From positions 827,001 through 891,000 of the forward strand of contig JAIUJO010000145.1 in NCBI GenBank assembly GCA_023846275.1: DNA of 64,000 nucleotides. The letters are read 5' to 3'. The position numbers and the translations under genes are program-made. The DNA is from Vanilla planifolia. Taxonomy: Eukaryota > Streptophyta > Magnoliopsida > Asparagales > Orchidaceae. This document shows, one piece after another, positions 50,801 to 63,809 of the stretch; positions within the stretch are counted from its first letter, which is position 1; each line of letters begins with the position of its first letter. The notes below the pieces were generated by a model. That model did no database searches and was not told the DNA's origin. It saw only the letters and a list, made by a program, of their open reading frames with translations.

Positions 50801-53389
50801 TAATAATTTCTTTTCTATCATTGTGTGATTAGGAAAACCTTCTTTACATAGTGTAAAATAATTTTTAACACTTTAAAGAGATCTAATATTTATCATCTCC
50901 TCAATCGCACAATTTTATTTAAAGTAAAGCAATTTGGAATGTCTTGTTCAAATAAAATGTAATATAAATTTTATTTTGTCCTTTATAAAATTTAAAAAAC
51001 TGCAAGATAATTAAATGAAAATCGAAACTTAAAAATAAAGAAAATTTTTGACATAAAATTAATAACATTAAAAATAGGAATATTATTTGCTAAACATTAC
51101 AAAGGAGTATGCTTTGTATAACATTCTATTACATAGAGTATTAAAAAACGAATAAAAAAAATTCAATTTTATTATTATTAAATATTTAAAAGGATGAAAT
51201 TAAAGATATAATTTGTTAGAGAAATTGAAGCACCATTAGAAACATTGATGATGTGACAATGTTTATAAAAGTCTTTAAAACACTTAAAACATAACTATAA
51301 TGACAAATAACAAAAAATTAAATTTATTTGTCAATTTTCGTAGATAAAAATTGTGATGACTATGTTCTAGCAAATATTGCAAAAAACATTTTTTGATTTT
51401 AAAAAAAAAAGATTGAAAATTCAAATATTAAAGTGACTTAATAAAAAAAGAATTATCGATAAAAGCATATATATGTAAAAAAAACATAAAATTTTTTAAG
51501 ATGATAAAATTGATTACAATAACAAGTAAATTCAATTATTTCAAGTATTAAAAATAAGATTTGTTATACTAACAAAAACATAAATAACTTACAAGAAATA
51601 ATGAATATGACATTTCAAATAAAAATAAGACAAATATTGCTATTTCTTGAATGATTAGAATCTAATTTGACTATTTAATATTATTTTAAAATTGGTAATA
51701 ATTGTAAGAAATATATTCAACATTAAAAAGAAATATCACCTGACATATTCATGAGACTTCACCTTGTTTATCATCATGTACATAATTTAAAGGTTATATA
51801 ACTAAATGAACACTAATCTATTATTGTTTTTTTTTATGTACATTCTGTTTAATAATTTGAATTTTTAATTACATTTATATATTTATTGTCATCCCTAAAG
51901 TTTTTGCACACCTTTTATAATAATAACATTTAGTTTTTAAAATTTTTAATATATTAATAATTTTGTTGTATAAGTTTTAGTTTTAAATATCTCTTTTTGT
52001 ATTGTGGGTGTTTTGGCTTACAGTATGAAGAGGTTTATTTTTCATGTTTTGTGTTAGTAATTTATTTTTTTAATATATCAGTGTTGTATTATATTGATGA
52101 TAGTTTTTTAATATATTTATACTTATTACGTTTATATTTTAAATTAAAATTTTTAATAGAATTATAATTTTTTGGTATGCTTTTATTTATGAAAAGTTAA
52201 TCATTCTATAAATTGATATGAAACACAAAATTCTTTTATATCACATAATATTTAATATTTATAGGTTTATATGAAAGTAATTTTTTATGTTATCAAATGT
52301 TTTGAAATACAAAAGTTTTTTTTACAATTATTAAAGTTTTACACATTGCGATCCAATATGCTATCTTTCTTGGTAATGTCATACGTGATAATGTTGCAAA
52401 CTATTTCTTAAAATAAAAATTATTTCATGCTAAAATTTACAATATTTCTTGAGCATTAAATCCAATAATTGACATTATGGAACATTTTTAGTTGTTGCCT
52501 TTGATATGAATTGATCCAACAGAGTTAAACATGAAAGCAAAAATAGTTATTTTACATCATCCAACATACTTAGTCATTTGCACAAATCTATTAAGAAATG
52601 ATTAGTAAAAGTATTTGTGAACATCATTTCTCTAATGTCGTAGTGGATACATCATCTTAAGAGAAAGGTATCCAAATCTTGAAAATATGTAGGACACCCA
52701 TATAACATATTTGTTTAATGTATCATCTTGCGAGTATTATAACTAACGGATGAATAATCATCAATGACTATGGCATTATTTTCTAATCTGAAGATTTGCT
52801 ATTGACCGCAAACTATTTAACAATTAAAAGTTTAATAATGTTACATTTCTTATTTATATCATGTCATATATTTTTTTGCTTTTAATATCATTTTTACTTA
52901 GTTTATTTCAATAAAATAATTAATTTTTTTCTATTATTTCTCATTTTAAAATTTAAAATTATGAATCAACTATCAGTTTTATTATTTTTATATTTTGTAT
53001 ATATAATTAAATATTTTAAATAGGACTTTATCTTCATAATATTATTTTTTTATGCAATAATAGTTTTTCTTTTAATGTTATATATTTGACTTGAAAGGTT
53101 GTTTTACACATTCTATACTTGTTAGAAAAATAAAGTTCGACATTCAACAAGAAAAATTGTGTTTGCTTTATTATGCATAAAAGTTTTAATATTTAAAAAT
53201 TTTGTGCATCAATATTTATATTTTAATTTTATTAGTCACTATAAATGTTTTAATATTGTGATGGTGTACAAACATATTTCACAGGATTGTAATAACAAAA
53301 AATGTATATTAATGGTTTATTAAACATATAATTTTAATCCTTAATACTTTTTGTTTATCTGAAAGTTTTATTATTTTCAAACTTCTTTC
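44881..53389. other. AT-rich stretch without recognisable gene
   Basis: Long A/T-dominated sequence. About 46.7-48 kb and about 50-51.2 kb look like diverged relatives (for example AGGACATTACTTGCTAAA near 47861 and AGGAATATTATTTGCTAAA near 51077, with similar flanks), but I could not trace a full alignment. 49400-49850 and 52350-52830 are less AT-rich islands with no family recognised. Confidence 0.5.
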
Positions 53390-55335
53390 AATGTTGTCAA
53401 AAATATAATTGTTGAAGTTCTCTAAGAAATTACTATATTATGTTTTGTATATGTGAACAATTATATTGAGTAGTCTATCCATTACATTTAACTTTTATTT
53501 CATATTGTAATTATATTTATAAATTTACTATGCTTCTTTTGTTGCATATAATATTATTTTTATAATCTTTAATGTTTGACTTTTTCTATCTCTCGATTAC
53601 ATTTTTCTTCAACAAGAATAATTTGTAATAATTTTTGGGATAAAAGTTATTAATTATTTTAAAAAATTGTAATTTCAAATATTCAATGATCTTGACTGTT
53701 ATAATTATTATTATGTTATAATTTTTCAAAAAAAAAATATTATAAATACCTAACCTTTTATGGAAGTTTTTCGAATGTTTTTGTCAAAAGATTTCAAACA
53801 TTAAATCTATTGATGTTGCGATTTTTATTACTTATTAATTTATCAACTCTAGCATTTTTGCATAGTTTGTACATTAATAGTACAGGCTTTAAACATATTC
53901 GCAAATATATTTAAAAGTTGGAAGTAATGTAATATTCTATGTTTTTCAATTTTTTATTTTCGTATGAATATGTTTTGTAGGTTAGAACATTTATCATTAG
54001 ATTATAAATGAGTTATTTTTATCAACTTATGCAATCTTTTTGTCATATAATTTTTTATATTATTATATTTACATTTTTGAGGTAAGTGTTAATATATGAA
54101 TATTATTTCACTTAGGTTATTCTTTATTCCTTCAAAATTGCATAACCTTATTTAAATTACAAAATTTTAATTTTTTTTATAAGGACAAAAACGCAATTAA
54201 ATTTCTCAAATCATTATTCATAGTTTGTCAATAAAATATTCTTTATCAAGAAAATATAACAAGTGTCCAACCTGGATAAAAATATTACACAAGTACCATT
54301 AATGATATCGAAATAAAAATTTTAAAAATTCAATCTTTGTATGTAAATTATCTAACAAAATTTGCATAATATTGAACAAATTTCAAGCAAAATGTTCCAC
54401 TAACTGATCTTATAGTGTTCAAAATATTTACATTTTTGGTTATGTCGATACCTTTTAGCTTTGCTTCTTGGTTTATTTTATTTTTGTTAATTCAATCATT
54501 ATATTTTGAAAAAAATATGACATCTTAATAAAACATCAATAGTCTAATTATTACATAATCATTAAAAATATTTAAAATTTGAACAAAAAATTTCTAAATA
54601 AATATATAATCAGAAATTATTAATTGTTTTTTACAGTAGAGGTAGAATTTGTAAAATTGGATGTATTTATTATTAGATAATAGAATTTTTAAAAAATAAG
54701 GTCTATTTATTTTTAAATGATTTTCTTTTTTTTAGTTTTATTAATATTACATTTTTCTATACATTTTCAGATTTGAATATTTCGCTTTGCCATTGTGATT
54801 TATTTACTTTCATTGTATAATAGATTTTTAATTTTAAATGTTGAACTTTTTGACATGTATTTTAGTGAGGCTTATTTTATTTTAATAGGCTTATTTTTTG
54901 TAAATTGAAATGCATATAATTTTAAATTTTTATTTTAAATATTTTTTAAATATTTTTCTTTTTTAAAGTATCTTCTTTGATAACATTTCAATTTACTTGA
55001 ATAATTTTCATATTATACCATTGAATATTTTACTTAATAGTTTAGATCATATAATCCGTTATAGCTCTCTCCATACACTATCTAATTCATGGTATCATTT
55101 ATGTGCTAACTATATTTTATTAAAATATGTTTTCTTCAAATATTTGTAAATTAGGTTTTGTCTATTTTTTTGATGTAAGTGAAATTTTATTTACTTTAAA
55201 AATATTTGTTATTATAATATTACATATATTGAAAGAGTTTTAAAACTTGATGTTTTTTAGGGAAAAATATTTGTTTTATTATTTGTCAATAAAATTCTTG
55301 TAATAACAAAAACATAATAAATTTTAATGGAAAAA
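53390..55335. repeat. AT-rich dispersed repeat C, copy 2
   Basis: Direct copy of 1430-3340, at an offset of about 51.9 kb. The right edge is visible where both have ATAATAAATTTTAATG followed by a run of A and then CCA/CCCA (3305 and 55315), after which they diverge. No coding content is recognised. Confidence 0.6.
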
Positions 55336-56150
55336 AACCAATGAACTTGTAGTGCTTGAGGAGAGCAGCATTGTTTAATTCATAACATTGAAGAAGAAAG
55401 ATTGTGAGTGCTTCAGGAGAATTGGGATCAAAAACTTCAGATAGTAAGGAGTAACAAGTAATATGCTCCATGTTAAATGATAATAAATCAAGTACATCAA
55501 CTTAAGAATAAAAGATTACGATCAGCAAATGGCCTCTTAAAGTTTCTAAAACTAATTAAATAGAAGTTATTAGTGTTTTAACTTCTTTAACATCTATACA
55601 TAAAAATTTAAATTTTTTATAAAGAAAAAATGATTATTTTTTTTTTAATGAAAGGAGATTGAATACATTATATAATGAAAATGATTTCAATATCATTAAG
55701 AATACTTCTTTGAAAAAAGTAATTATGAGGTTATTCGATTCAACAAGCAAAATTTTCTAATATTTCACATGATGTTTACTTTCATAAACATAAATATATG
55801 TCATCTTTTGAACATGACTAATATTTGAAACATTACAAACTTTGTAGTTGTAGAAAATTTTATACCATGAAGGATTATTAAACTAAGAAAAAACTTTCTT
55901 GTTTAAAGTCTTATTTCAATTGACTAAGTTATACTTTTTTTTCTTTCCTAAGGTTATAGAATACATAATTTAAAATATTTTACCTTCATTATCATTTTTT
56001 TGAGATAATGTATTTTGGACGCATTCATTGGTTGAAGGTAACATATGTTTGAATTATGCTTATAAATAAGGTAAATAAGAGAAACATGTTATGATTACCA
56101 AATAAACATTATATAATTTATGCAGCTTTATATAAAGAAAAAAATCAAAA
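55336..56150. other. Unassigned region before Copia protease
   Basis: Should hold the gag and 5' portion of the downstream Copia element, but none was recognised. The minus-strand frame 55286-55471 (61 codons) reads unusually like ordinary protein for this window (MEHITCYSLLSEVFDPNSPE...). It matches no family that I know. Confidence 0.4.
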
Positions 56151-59100
56151 TCTAACTCTTGGGTGATGGATAGTGAATGCTCAAGACATATGAGTAGACA
56201 AATACCAAAGTTTATCTCAGTAAAGAAAAGTCTATGAAGAACATCATCATACTTTTCCACGTAAGGCATTCTACATTAAGGAAACTAATTAAGCTAGATG
56301 TAGTTAATGATCTTCTTAAGCAAAACAAAACTTGTCGAATAACATATGAACCTTGCAAAAAAGGAAGAAGTGTTAAGTATTTCTTTAAAACAAAAAAATG
56401 ACTTAACTACTAGATCTTTAAGGATAATTTACTTAGATTTTTGTAGACCCACACAACCCTAGAGTTTACGTGAAAAAATGTATATTTTGTGATTAGTGAC
56501 CATTCTTTAGATATAATTGAGTTGTATTTCTTAACAGTAAGAGTTAGACATTTGAGATCATTTTAATTTTATAAAAATGATAAAAGAGCAAACCTATCTC
56601 AAATTAATTTGTATTTAATGTTATAATTAAAACAAGGTTAAAAATAAGGGGTGTCAGTTTACATATCCTTATCCTCATCAATAAAATGCAATTATAAAAA
56701 GAAGGAATAGGACCTTGTTAGTGATGGTAAAACTATGTTAATCAGATACCACCTACCAAAATACTTTTGGGACAAGGGAACTAGCATAACTTATTATACA
56801 AAAAGTATGATTAATTTAAGTCCAATACTTAACAAAACTCCTTATGAGTTATTTAAAAATAAAAAACTAAATGATAACTACTTCCATGTTTTTGGATATA
56901 AATACAACATTCATAATGATTAAATGACCAACTTGAATAGGTTTCATGAATAACTATGCTTAGAAAGTTTTATCGAATGCTCTTCTTTTAGAAAAACCTA
57001 TTGAGTTTATAACATAGATACTCAAATGGTAGAGAAAATAATGAATATAATGCATAATGAGTGTACTTATAAGATAATTATGAAAGCTGTACATGAGTAG
57101 ATAATGCCAATAAAGGACCTCAACTTGAGTGAAGATGAAGGTGAAAGAGAAAATAAAATAAAATTAGAAGAGACAAATCATCAATTACCTAATGATTTGA
57201 AGTACCATGCTTCACATTCAAAAAAATCAATTATAAGAGAAGTTAATTTAGGACATTAACTAGACCATCTATGATTGAAATTATTCATAGTGTATTTGTA
57301 TATATCACATAGATAGTATCTGAATGAGCAGCACATAAGTTTAACTATATGGTTCATATAATGAAAGAAGAGTTTGATTAATTTGGTAGAAACCAAGTGT
57401 GCGAGCTAGGTTTTAGACCTTTGTGATCAATAAGTGATGAGAACTAATGAGATTTAAAGGAAAATAAGATGAAAATAAAGTGATCACTGAAGACAAAGGT
57501 AAACCTATTGCCAAAGTTATAGCGAAGTTGATGGTGTATATTTTGAGTAGTCATTTGTACTATTAACAAGATTAGAGATCAATAGACCTCAATTTGTATA
57601 TTCATGTCAAAAGAATTTTAGAGTACTTGAAATGCATGTAAAATATCTATTTTAAATAGGATAATAAAAGAAGATCTATGTTTAAAACCACCTCTAAGTT
57701 TTGAGTGATATGCACAATGCGATTATGAATATAAGCTTAATAAGATATTTTATGGCCTTAAGCAAGCTCTTCATTCATGGTATCATAGATTGGGAAATTA
57801 TCTTGTTAATATTGATATTAGGAAAGAACAAAATTTGTAACATACTATTCTTCAAATGTTTAATCGATTATTTATTACATGTACAAGATTATGTTGATGA
57901 CATAATTTTTTGAAGCACAAATAAAATGTGTAAGGATCTTTGTCACTTAGTTGCAAGAGAGTTTTAGATATATATAATAGGTTTGATGAATTTCTTCTTT
58001 GGAATACAAATTACATAATTAAAAGATGAGGTTTTTATTTCATAAACTAAATATTTATTCAAGAAATTTTGTAATAAATATAAAACATAGAAACATTCTA
58101 ATGAATTAATTAGTCTATTTAGATAAAGATGAAATCGAGAACCACATTCATAGAAAACATTATGAAGTACTTGTTATATCCTTAATATATCATATAGTAA
58201 GTAGAGTAGATATCTTATTTAGTATCGGCTTATGTGCTAAATTGCAATAAAATCATAAGTTATCTAAAGGTGATTTAGGTAATCTTCAAATACGTAAAGA
58301 GTACAATGAATATGGGCTTAAGGCAACCTAAAAATGCTCCTACATGAGATCTCATAAGTATCACAGATTTAACTTTCGAAGCTCTCGCTAAATATGAAAA
58401 AAACCTTAGGTACATGTTATTTCCAATGAAATGTTTTAATTTCGTGGTCAAGAAAGAAGAAAAAATTGCATGGCTATATTGACAATAAAAACTGAGTATA
58501 TAGTGACTAAAAGTTGTGTTACCCAAGTGTTATGCTTGAGATAACAATTTTAAGATTACGATACAGAGGCCTCACATATTTCCATTGGAATTGATAATAT
58601 TAGTACCTTCGCTTTAGAGAAGAACCAAGTTCATCATTCTCAACGAAAACACATAGTGTAAGATATAATTAATAAGAGATCCAGTAGCTAAAGGCATAGT
58701 AAAATTCATATATGTTTCTATGAAATAAGAATTTGAAGATATATTTAAAAAATTCCTTGCAACCAATCAATTTCAAATCATAAGACAATCATTTGGTGGT
58801 ATAGAAATTGTATAAATTATATCTCCATTTTCAATAATATTAAAGAGGAAGAATAACCATGGTTTAAATAAGTGAGTAAGAACCTGTAGTAAGGGAAGCA
58901 TAAATTAAGTGGGAGCAAACGTTTTTCATTTTTAATACCACATATCATAATAATATATGTTTTTCACTTATTATTTTTTATTTAAATATTTATTTCTAGT
59001 AATCTTAAAGTGGGAGAAATAGTTAAGTTACCATTTGTTTCATAAGTTCTATCATTAATTTTTATCTTTTTATTCTAATAGGTTAGTTTAGGGTCAAGTT

Positions 59101-60343
59101 GGTTTAGTTTTAATAATCAAACCTAATACTTTTGAAGATGGTGAATTAGTGGTCTCCAAAATACCTTAAAATATTTAGCGAGTTTCAATGATTAAAGACA
59201 TGCACATCAAGTTTGAAAAGGTCTATATCTTTCTTATAAAATAGAATGTTAAATATTAATTATAAGATACATCTCCATTAATCTTACTTTCACGATCTAA
59301 TTAAAGTATTTCACTTATTCATCCTATCTTTGATTTAAGAAAATTATAAGATTTCATTTCTATCTCAATCATTTTTCTTAATTAAAAAATAAATAAATTA
59401 CACTCCAAGCTGTGAAGGTGCAGAGCACTTTGGTTGACCATGGCCAAGTTGGTCTAGAAACATCGGGTTAGGAAAACAGTTGAAAACTAGCCAAAAAATT
59501 TGTTAAGGTGCAACCTGAAATAGATTGGGGTAAGGTAAAGATTGAAAGACAATGATTTTGAATTTAGCATGCAAACATGGCCTCATAGGACCCGTAACCA
59601 TGAGATGACCTGTAAACATATCAGTGTTGTAGGTGACGAAATCCCATGAAAAAAAGAGGGGCAAACCCTAATTTGGCTAGCATTATGTACCCATGAAGGG
59701 TATTATAAAGAATAAACAACTTTTGTTTTCAACAATATGGGACAAACTTACGTCTAACAACCCATTGCTGAAAGCTTGCTTTATTTCTTACTAATTGAGC
59801 TTTGATCGGATGATAAATGTTTCATAGATTATAAGCGCTTGATTCTTACTCAAAATTTGAAGACCAATATCATGTTAACCATCATTAAAAAAATTTTTTT
59901 TCCTTTTGAAATATTCTATCATTGAATTCAATGACTCATCTTTCTCTATGTATGTGTCCTACTAATGAGTTTTTTCCAACCTTTTCATCGACAAATCAAA
60001 CGATCCATATCTCACCGTACTCGATTAGTGTGCCATGTTCTAATCCACCTTGATCCATCTGCGAGAACTCATCCACCTTTATTGTATATGATCTGATAAT
60101 TTAGAACCTCTTACATAGGAGCCAATGAGACCAATCAGTCCCACATAATGATTAATTCCCTTGCCATTAATTAAGACATTACATTAGTCATTTTTGAAAA
60201 ACTATTTTAAGTAGTTTGGAAGTAGTGCTTAAAACTATTTTGTCTTGACTTTTAAGTAGCTATCATAAAATTTTTTCGATATAAATATGGACCTTATTCT
60301 TGAAATAACTAATACATATGAACCACACTTTTAGATCTTAACA
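56150..60343 (+). mobile_element. Ty1/Copia element: protease to 3' LTR
   Basis: The most complete Copia copy here. Parts in order: protease and gag-pre-integrase region (SWVMDSECSRHMSR at 56157; then a CEPCKKG zinc-type block near 56350); integrase core, including the 62-codon frame at 56735-56923 with LPKYFWDKGTSITYYTKSMI (20 residues) and ILNKTPYELF; RT with YVDDIIF at 57890-57910; RNase H with ISWSRKKKK near 58437 and FALEKNQVHHSQRKHIV at 58608-58658; a polypurine-like AAAGTGGGAGAAA at 59007; and LTR 3 (59020-60343). A 5' LTR was not found. The family is the same as the LTR 1/LTR 2 element. Old, broken, many breaks. Confidence 0.8.
59020..60343 (+). repeat. Copia LTR 3
   Basis: Begins near TAGTTAAGTTACC after AAAGTGGGAGAAA and ends near GATCTTAACA, matching LTR 1 and LTR 2 in length and order of shared blocks. 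It includes a conserved TATTATAAAG at 59701-59710 and CACATAATGATTAATTCCCTTG near 60142, part of which is also in LTR 2 (10636). Confidence 0.8.
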
Positions 60344-61510
60344 AAACATTACAGATAATTTTACTAAAAAAAATATTAGTAAAACTTTAGATTTTATCAT
60401 CAAGCAAAGCGTCATAACTAAGGGTCAATAACATAGTACATTCACCAACCAATACTCTTTGAAATAATCATCAAACTATCAACTATTATTTGATAGTGAC
60501 ACTATCTCCATTCTACAATATTTTTTGACCATTCCATCCATTTATGGTACTATTTGGTCTCAACTTACAATAATAATTCTCATCTTTCTTACATTAACAA
60601 CAATTTTTTACTTCACTCCTACCCATATAATCTTTGTTATTGAATACTTTCCACTTGATATTCTCCTCTTTTAGTGAACTAGTTTTTTTTATTGGATACC
60701 CTTTGTGATATAAATCTTATAGAGATTTGTATTTCTTGGACATTCTATTGCAATTGACATCCAAAAGTCTTTTGACCAATTTTATAAAAAAACTAATCCA
60801 TTAACGGTTTATTTTAGAAAAAAAAATCATATGTTTCTAGTTTGGCACTTTTATTATTTTTCTTTAAAAATTCCCTTTTAGTTAAACTAATATTATTTTT
60901 AAAGTTTTTGGTTTTTTATAACATATCTTATTTCAACTCATTTAGGATTATTATTTGAGATTCCTTTTCATTTTTTCTTTGATATTTGACTTCCTCTCCT
61001 TATCTTTAGTTCTTTCAGATAATGGTCTTTGTGTCGTTACACAAAAATATCCTTATGAAAATTTTATTTCTTGACATTTAAAATAAATTTTGATGAACTT
61101 TCATTATTTCAACTAACATTAAATGAATCTTAAAGGCTTTTCATTATTTTGTAAACATCCCTACATATAAAAATTTAATCTTTCAAATTAAAAAAATGTT
61201 GGGATATCTCTGAGGCATCTCTTCCTTGACTTTCCAAGTATCTATTAATTAGTATAACTTGTCCATGGGATGCTCATTCTCCTAATTTTCTTGATTTCTC
61301 TTGTGAAGAATGCCATTCGCATTTCCTTATAAAATAATTTACATATATAAGACCATTAGCAAAATGTTTTATTAAGTCTAAAAGACAAAATACATGATGT
61401 ACTTTAGCAATGATAGTGACAAAGCTATCTTATAAATAATATAAACAATTTATCTCAAAAATCTACAATGAGACAAAATGTCTTACCTTTAAAGATATAT
61501 AATCCTCTTC
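60344..61510 (-). mobile_element. Ty3/Gypsy integrase C-terminal fragment, second copy
   Basis: Paralogue of 10839-12130. On the minus strand WKVKEEMPQRYPNIF (near 61230-61180) matches the conserved end of plant Gypsy pol, and the segment before it aligns with the first copy. It is joined on its left to the Copia LTR, exactly as in the first copy. Fossil, several breaks. Confidence 0.65.
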
Positions 61511-62039
61511 CTAAAAGTTCACTTTCTAAATTTTCTTATCATAATTTTTGTGGAGTAAATCTATTACTTTTGAATTCTTGTTTTGATTTTTTAGATCTTC
61601 TTAATAGAAAATAAAATCATATCTATGTCAATGAGAGTATTGTTAGTTTGTTCATACCACTACAATGACAATTAATGCATTCTATTCTATAATACTTTCT
61701 ACGATGTCATCTCTATGATAGACTAATAATTGTTGTTGTAAGCAAATTAATTAAAAGTGAAATACATATCCTAATTGTCTTTAATACATAATTTGCATAG
61801 TCCTAATAGATTCTTAAGTGCTTTAAATATTCTCTTTCATTGACTTCTATTTTGTGCCTAGAATGTTGTGTTAGATGTTAGTTGATTATGACATGGATCA
61901 AGAAACCTTTCCCAAAAGTATGATATAAGTTTGAAATTCCTATGTGATATAATTTTTTGTTAAAAATGTTCCCTTAATAAGTGAAATTTGAGGTTTTTGG
62001 GTTAAGAACCTCATTTTCAAACTTACAAATATTTTTATT

Positions 62040-63300
62040 TTAACCTTCCACAAATCATGATGTTGGTTTCAGACAACTTCTTAAAATCAATATGCCAAAA
62101 TATGAATAGTAAAGTTCCTTCTATTTCTTATGGATATAACATCTATCTCTGAATTATCTATCTAAACATTTAATTGAACTTCCTCTATGTTATGTATCAT
62201 AAAATTTTGCAATTCTTAAACAATTGGTAGCTACTTTTACTTTTCACTTGGTGTTATAGTAACTCCAAATCGTAATGATTGAGTAATTCAACCTATTCTA
62301 TTTATCTTAACGTTTGAATTGATTTACCATCAAACAAATCATAAATAAGGCATTGTATGTACTTTGTGATAACGAGAAGCCCGTATATGAAAACTTTGGT
62401 ATTTTTTGCATTTGCAAAAAAATGTTACGTCAATAAGTAAGATAAGATTGGAGATAAAAAACAAGGTTAACGGATGGGGTCTCTTTATGATATTCTAAAA
62501 ATAAATAGACCTACAAATAATTTAATAAGGGAGCCTTAGTTTTAAAATAATCTACTCAAGATATGTTTGATGGAATTATGCATCAAAACAAAGTGGTAGG
62601 TTTGGAACACATGGAAGATTTTGGAAAAATAAAATTGGAAGACAAAAAAGGAAATAAGGGATACAACAACATCATAATCAACATATATTTGGCTTATTAT
62701 TTTGCCAAAATTTTGTTGATAATAGGAAAAACATATATTTTTGTGGTAGATAATGTCATTGTCATTTAGTTTAAATCAACCTCTCTACCTACAAATGTTA
62801 TTCTTTTTAAACTTACACATATTATCCAAATAGTTTAGGACAATAATGTTTAGCAATAAGTATGTCACAACTACCAATATAATAATATTCCTTCTATTCG
62901 TTTTAGATATAACAATTATCTCACAATTGTGTGTCTAAGTACTTAGTTGGGCTTCTTCAATGTAGATTTATTAGCAAACCAATTTAGAATAAGATAGTAT
63001 ATCAGTTTGGAATATTAAGAAGCCTAAAAATTAATAATTTGGTGTTTTGGAATTGAAGTGTCACATGAAAAGGTAGGATAGAAATTGGAGATTAAAATCC
63101 AAGTTAATGAACCCTATCTGTTTACTATATTTTTCAAATAGATAGACTTATAAGTAGTTTAACAAGGAAACTTTAGTTGTAATGGAATGCACTGAAGTTG
63201 TGTTTAATGAAATTATACATAAAAAACTTGATGATTTGCAAGACATTTTAGATTTTTAGAAAAAAATTTTGGGACCAAAAGAAATTATGGTATGACAAAC
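62040..63300 (+). mobile_element. Tandem Copia integrase modules, second copy
   Basis: Modules start near 62055 and 62828 (both with a GTTT(A/C)GGACAA or GTTTCAGACAA block) and carry Copia integrase C-terminal blocks: NRFTIKQIINKALYVL-type sequence around 62320, with EKPVYENFGIF after it, and TLVVMECTEVVFNE near 63171-63212, the RTLVVEESIHVVFDE block. The order and spacing match 12640-13965. The 68-codon frame at 62563-62769 belongs to this module. Fossil with many breaks. Confidence 0.7.
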
Positions 63301-63374
63301 TTAGTAAAATTCTACTTAAATATTTTTTAGGAAGGGAAGTTATATGGGACTTTGTTAAAAAAAAAAACTTCACT

Positions 63375-63780
63375 GATGAATGTCTTCAACTCCAGGATTA
63401 TGCAAACAACATCATATTTGGAACAACAAACTTCAACTTAGGTGAACAAATTAGTAAGCATATTTGTGTAGGATTTGAGATTGCATAATTGGTGAGTTTT
63501 CCAATTTTCTCGATTGGAACATAAGAAAGATGACAAAGGCTTCTTTGAACCTGACATAAAGCATATAAATGATATGTTAAAATTATAAAAATAAGGATAT
63601 GGTTGCAGCAAAGTAGTTAGCATGCAATAAAAATCATCTTATTGATTTAATTCTAAGTGACCTACCTTTTTTAGTACAAACCCATGCACCTCTATAAAAG
63701 AAATTATGTATGTTGCATGAACTTGAAAACTTGTTCTTCCAATTGCAAGTGAAACCTTGAGCAACGATTTTTATTGATAG
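63375..63780 (+). mobile_element. Copia RT fragment, second copy
   Basis: NNIIFGTTN follows the catalytic-box position near 63399, aligned with HVDDVIFGSSN at 14058. The following 300 bp also align with 14100-14400. Broken, old. Confidence 0.7.
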
Positions 63781-63809
63781 CCTAGTTCAATATATTTTAG
63801 GGATATAGT

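Noticed and set aside
58275-58526. Minus-strand frame of 83 codons
   Set aside because: Antisense to recognisable Copia RNase H, so a shadow frame.
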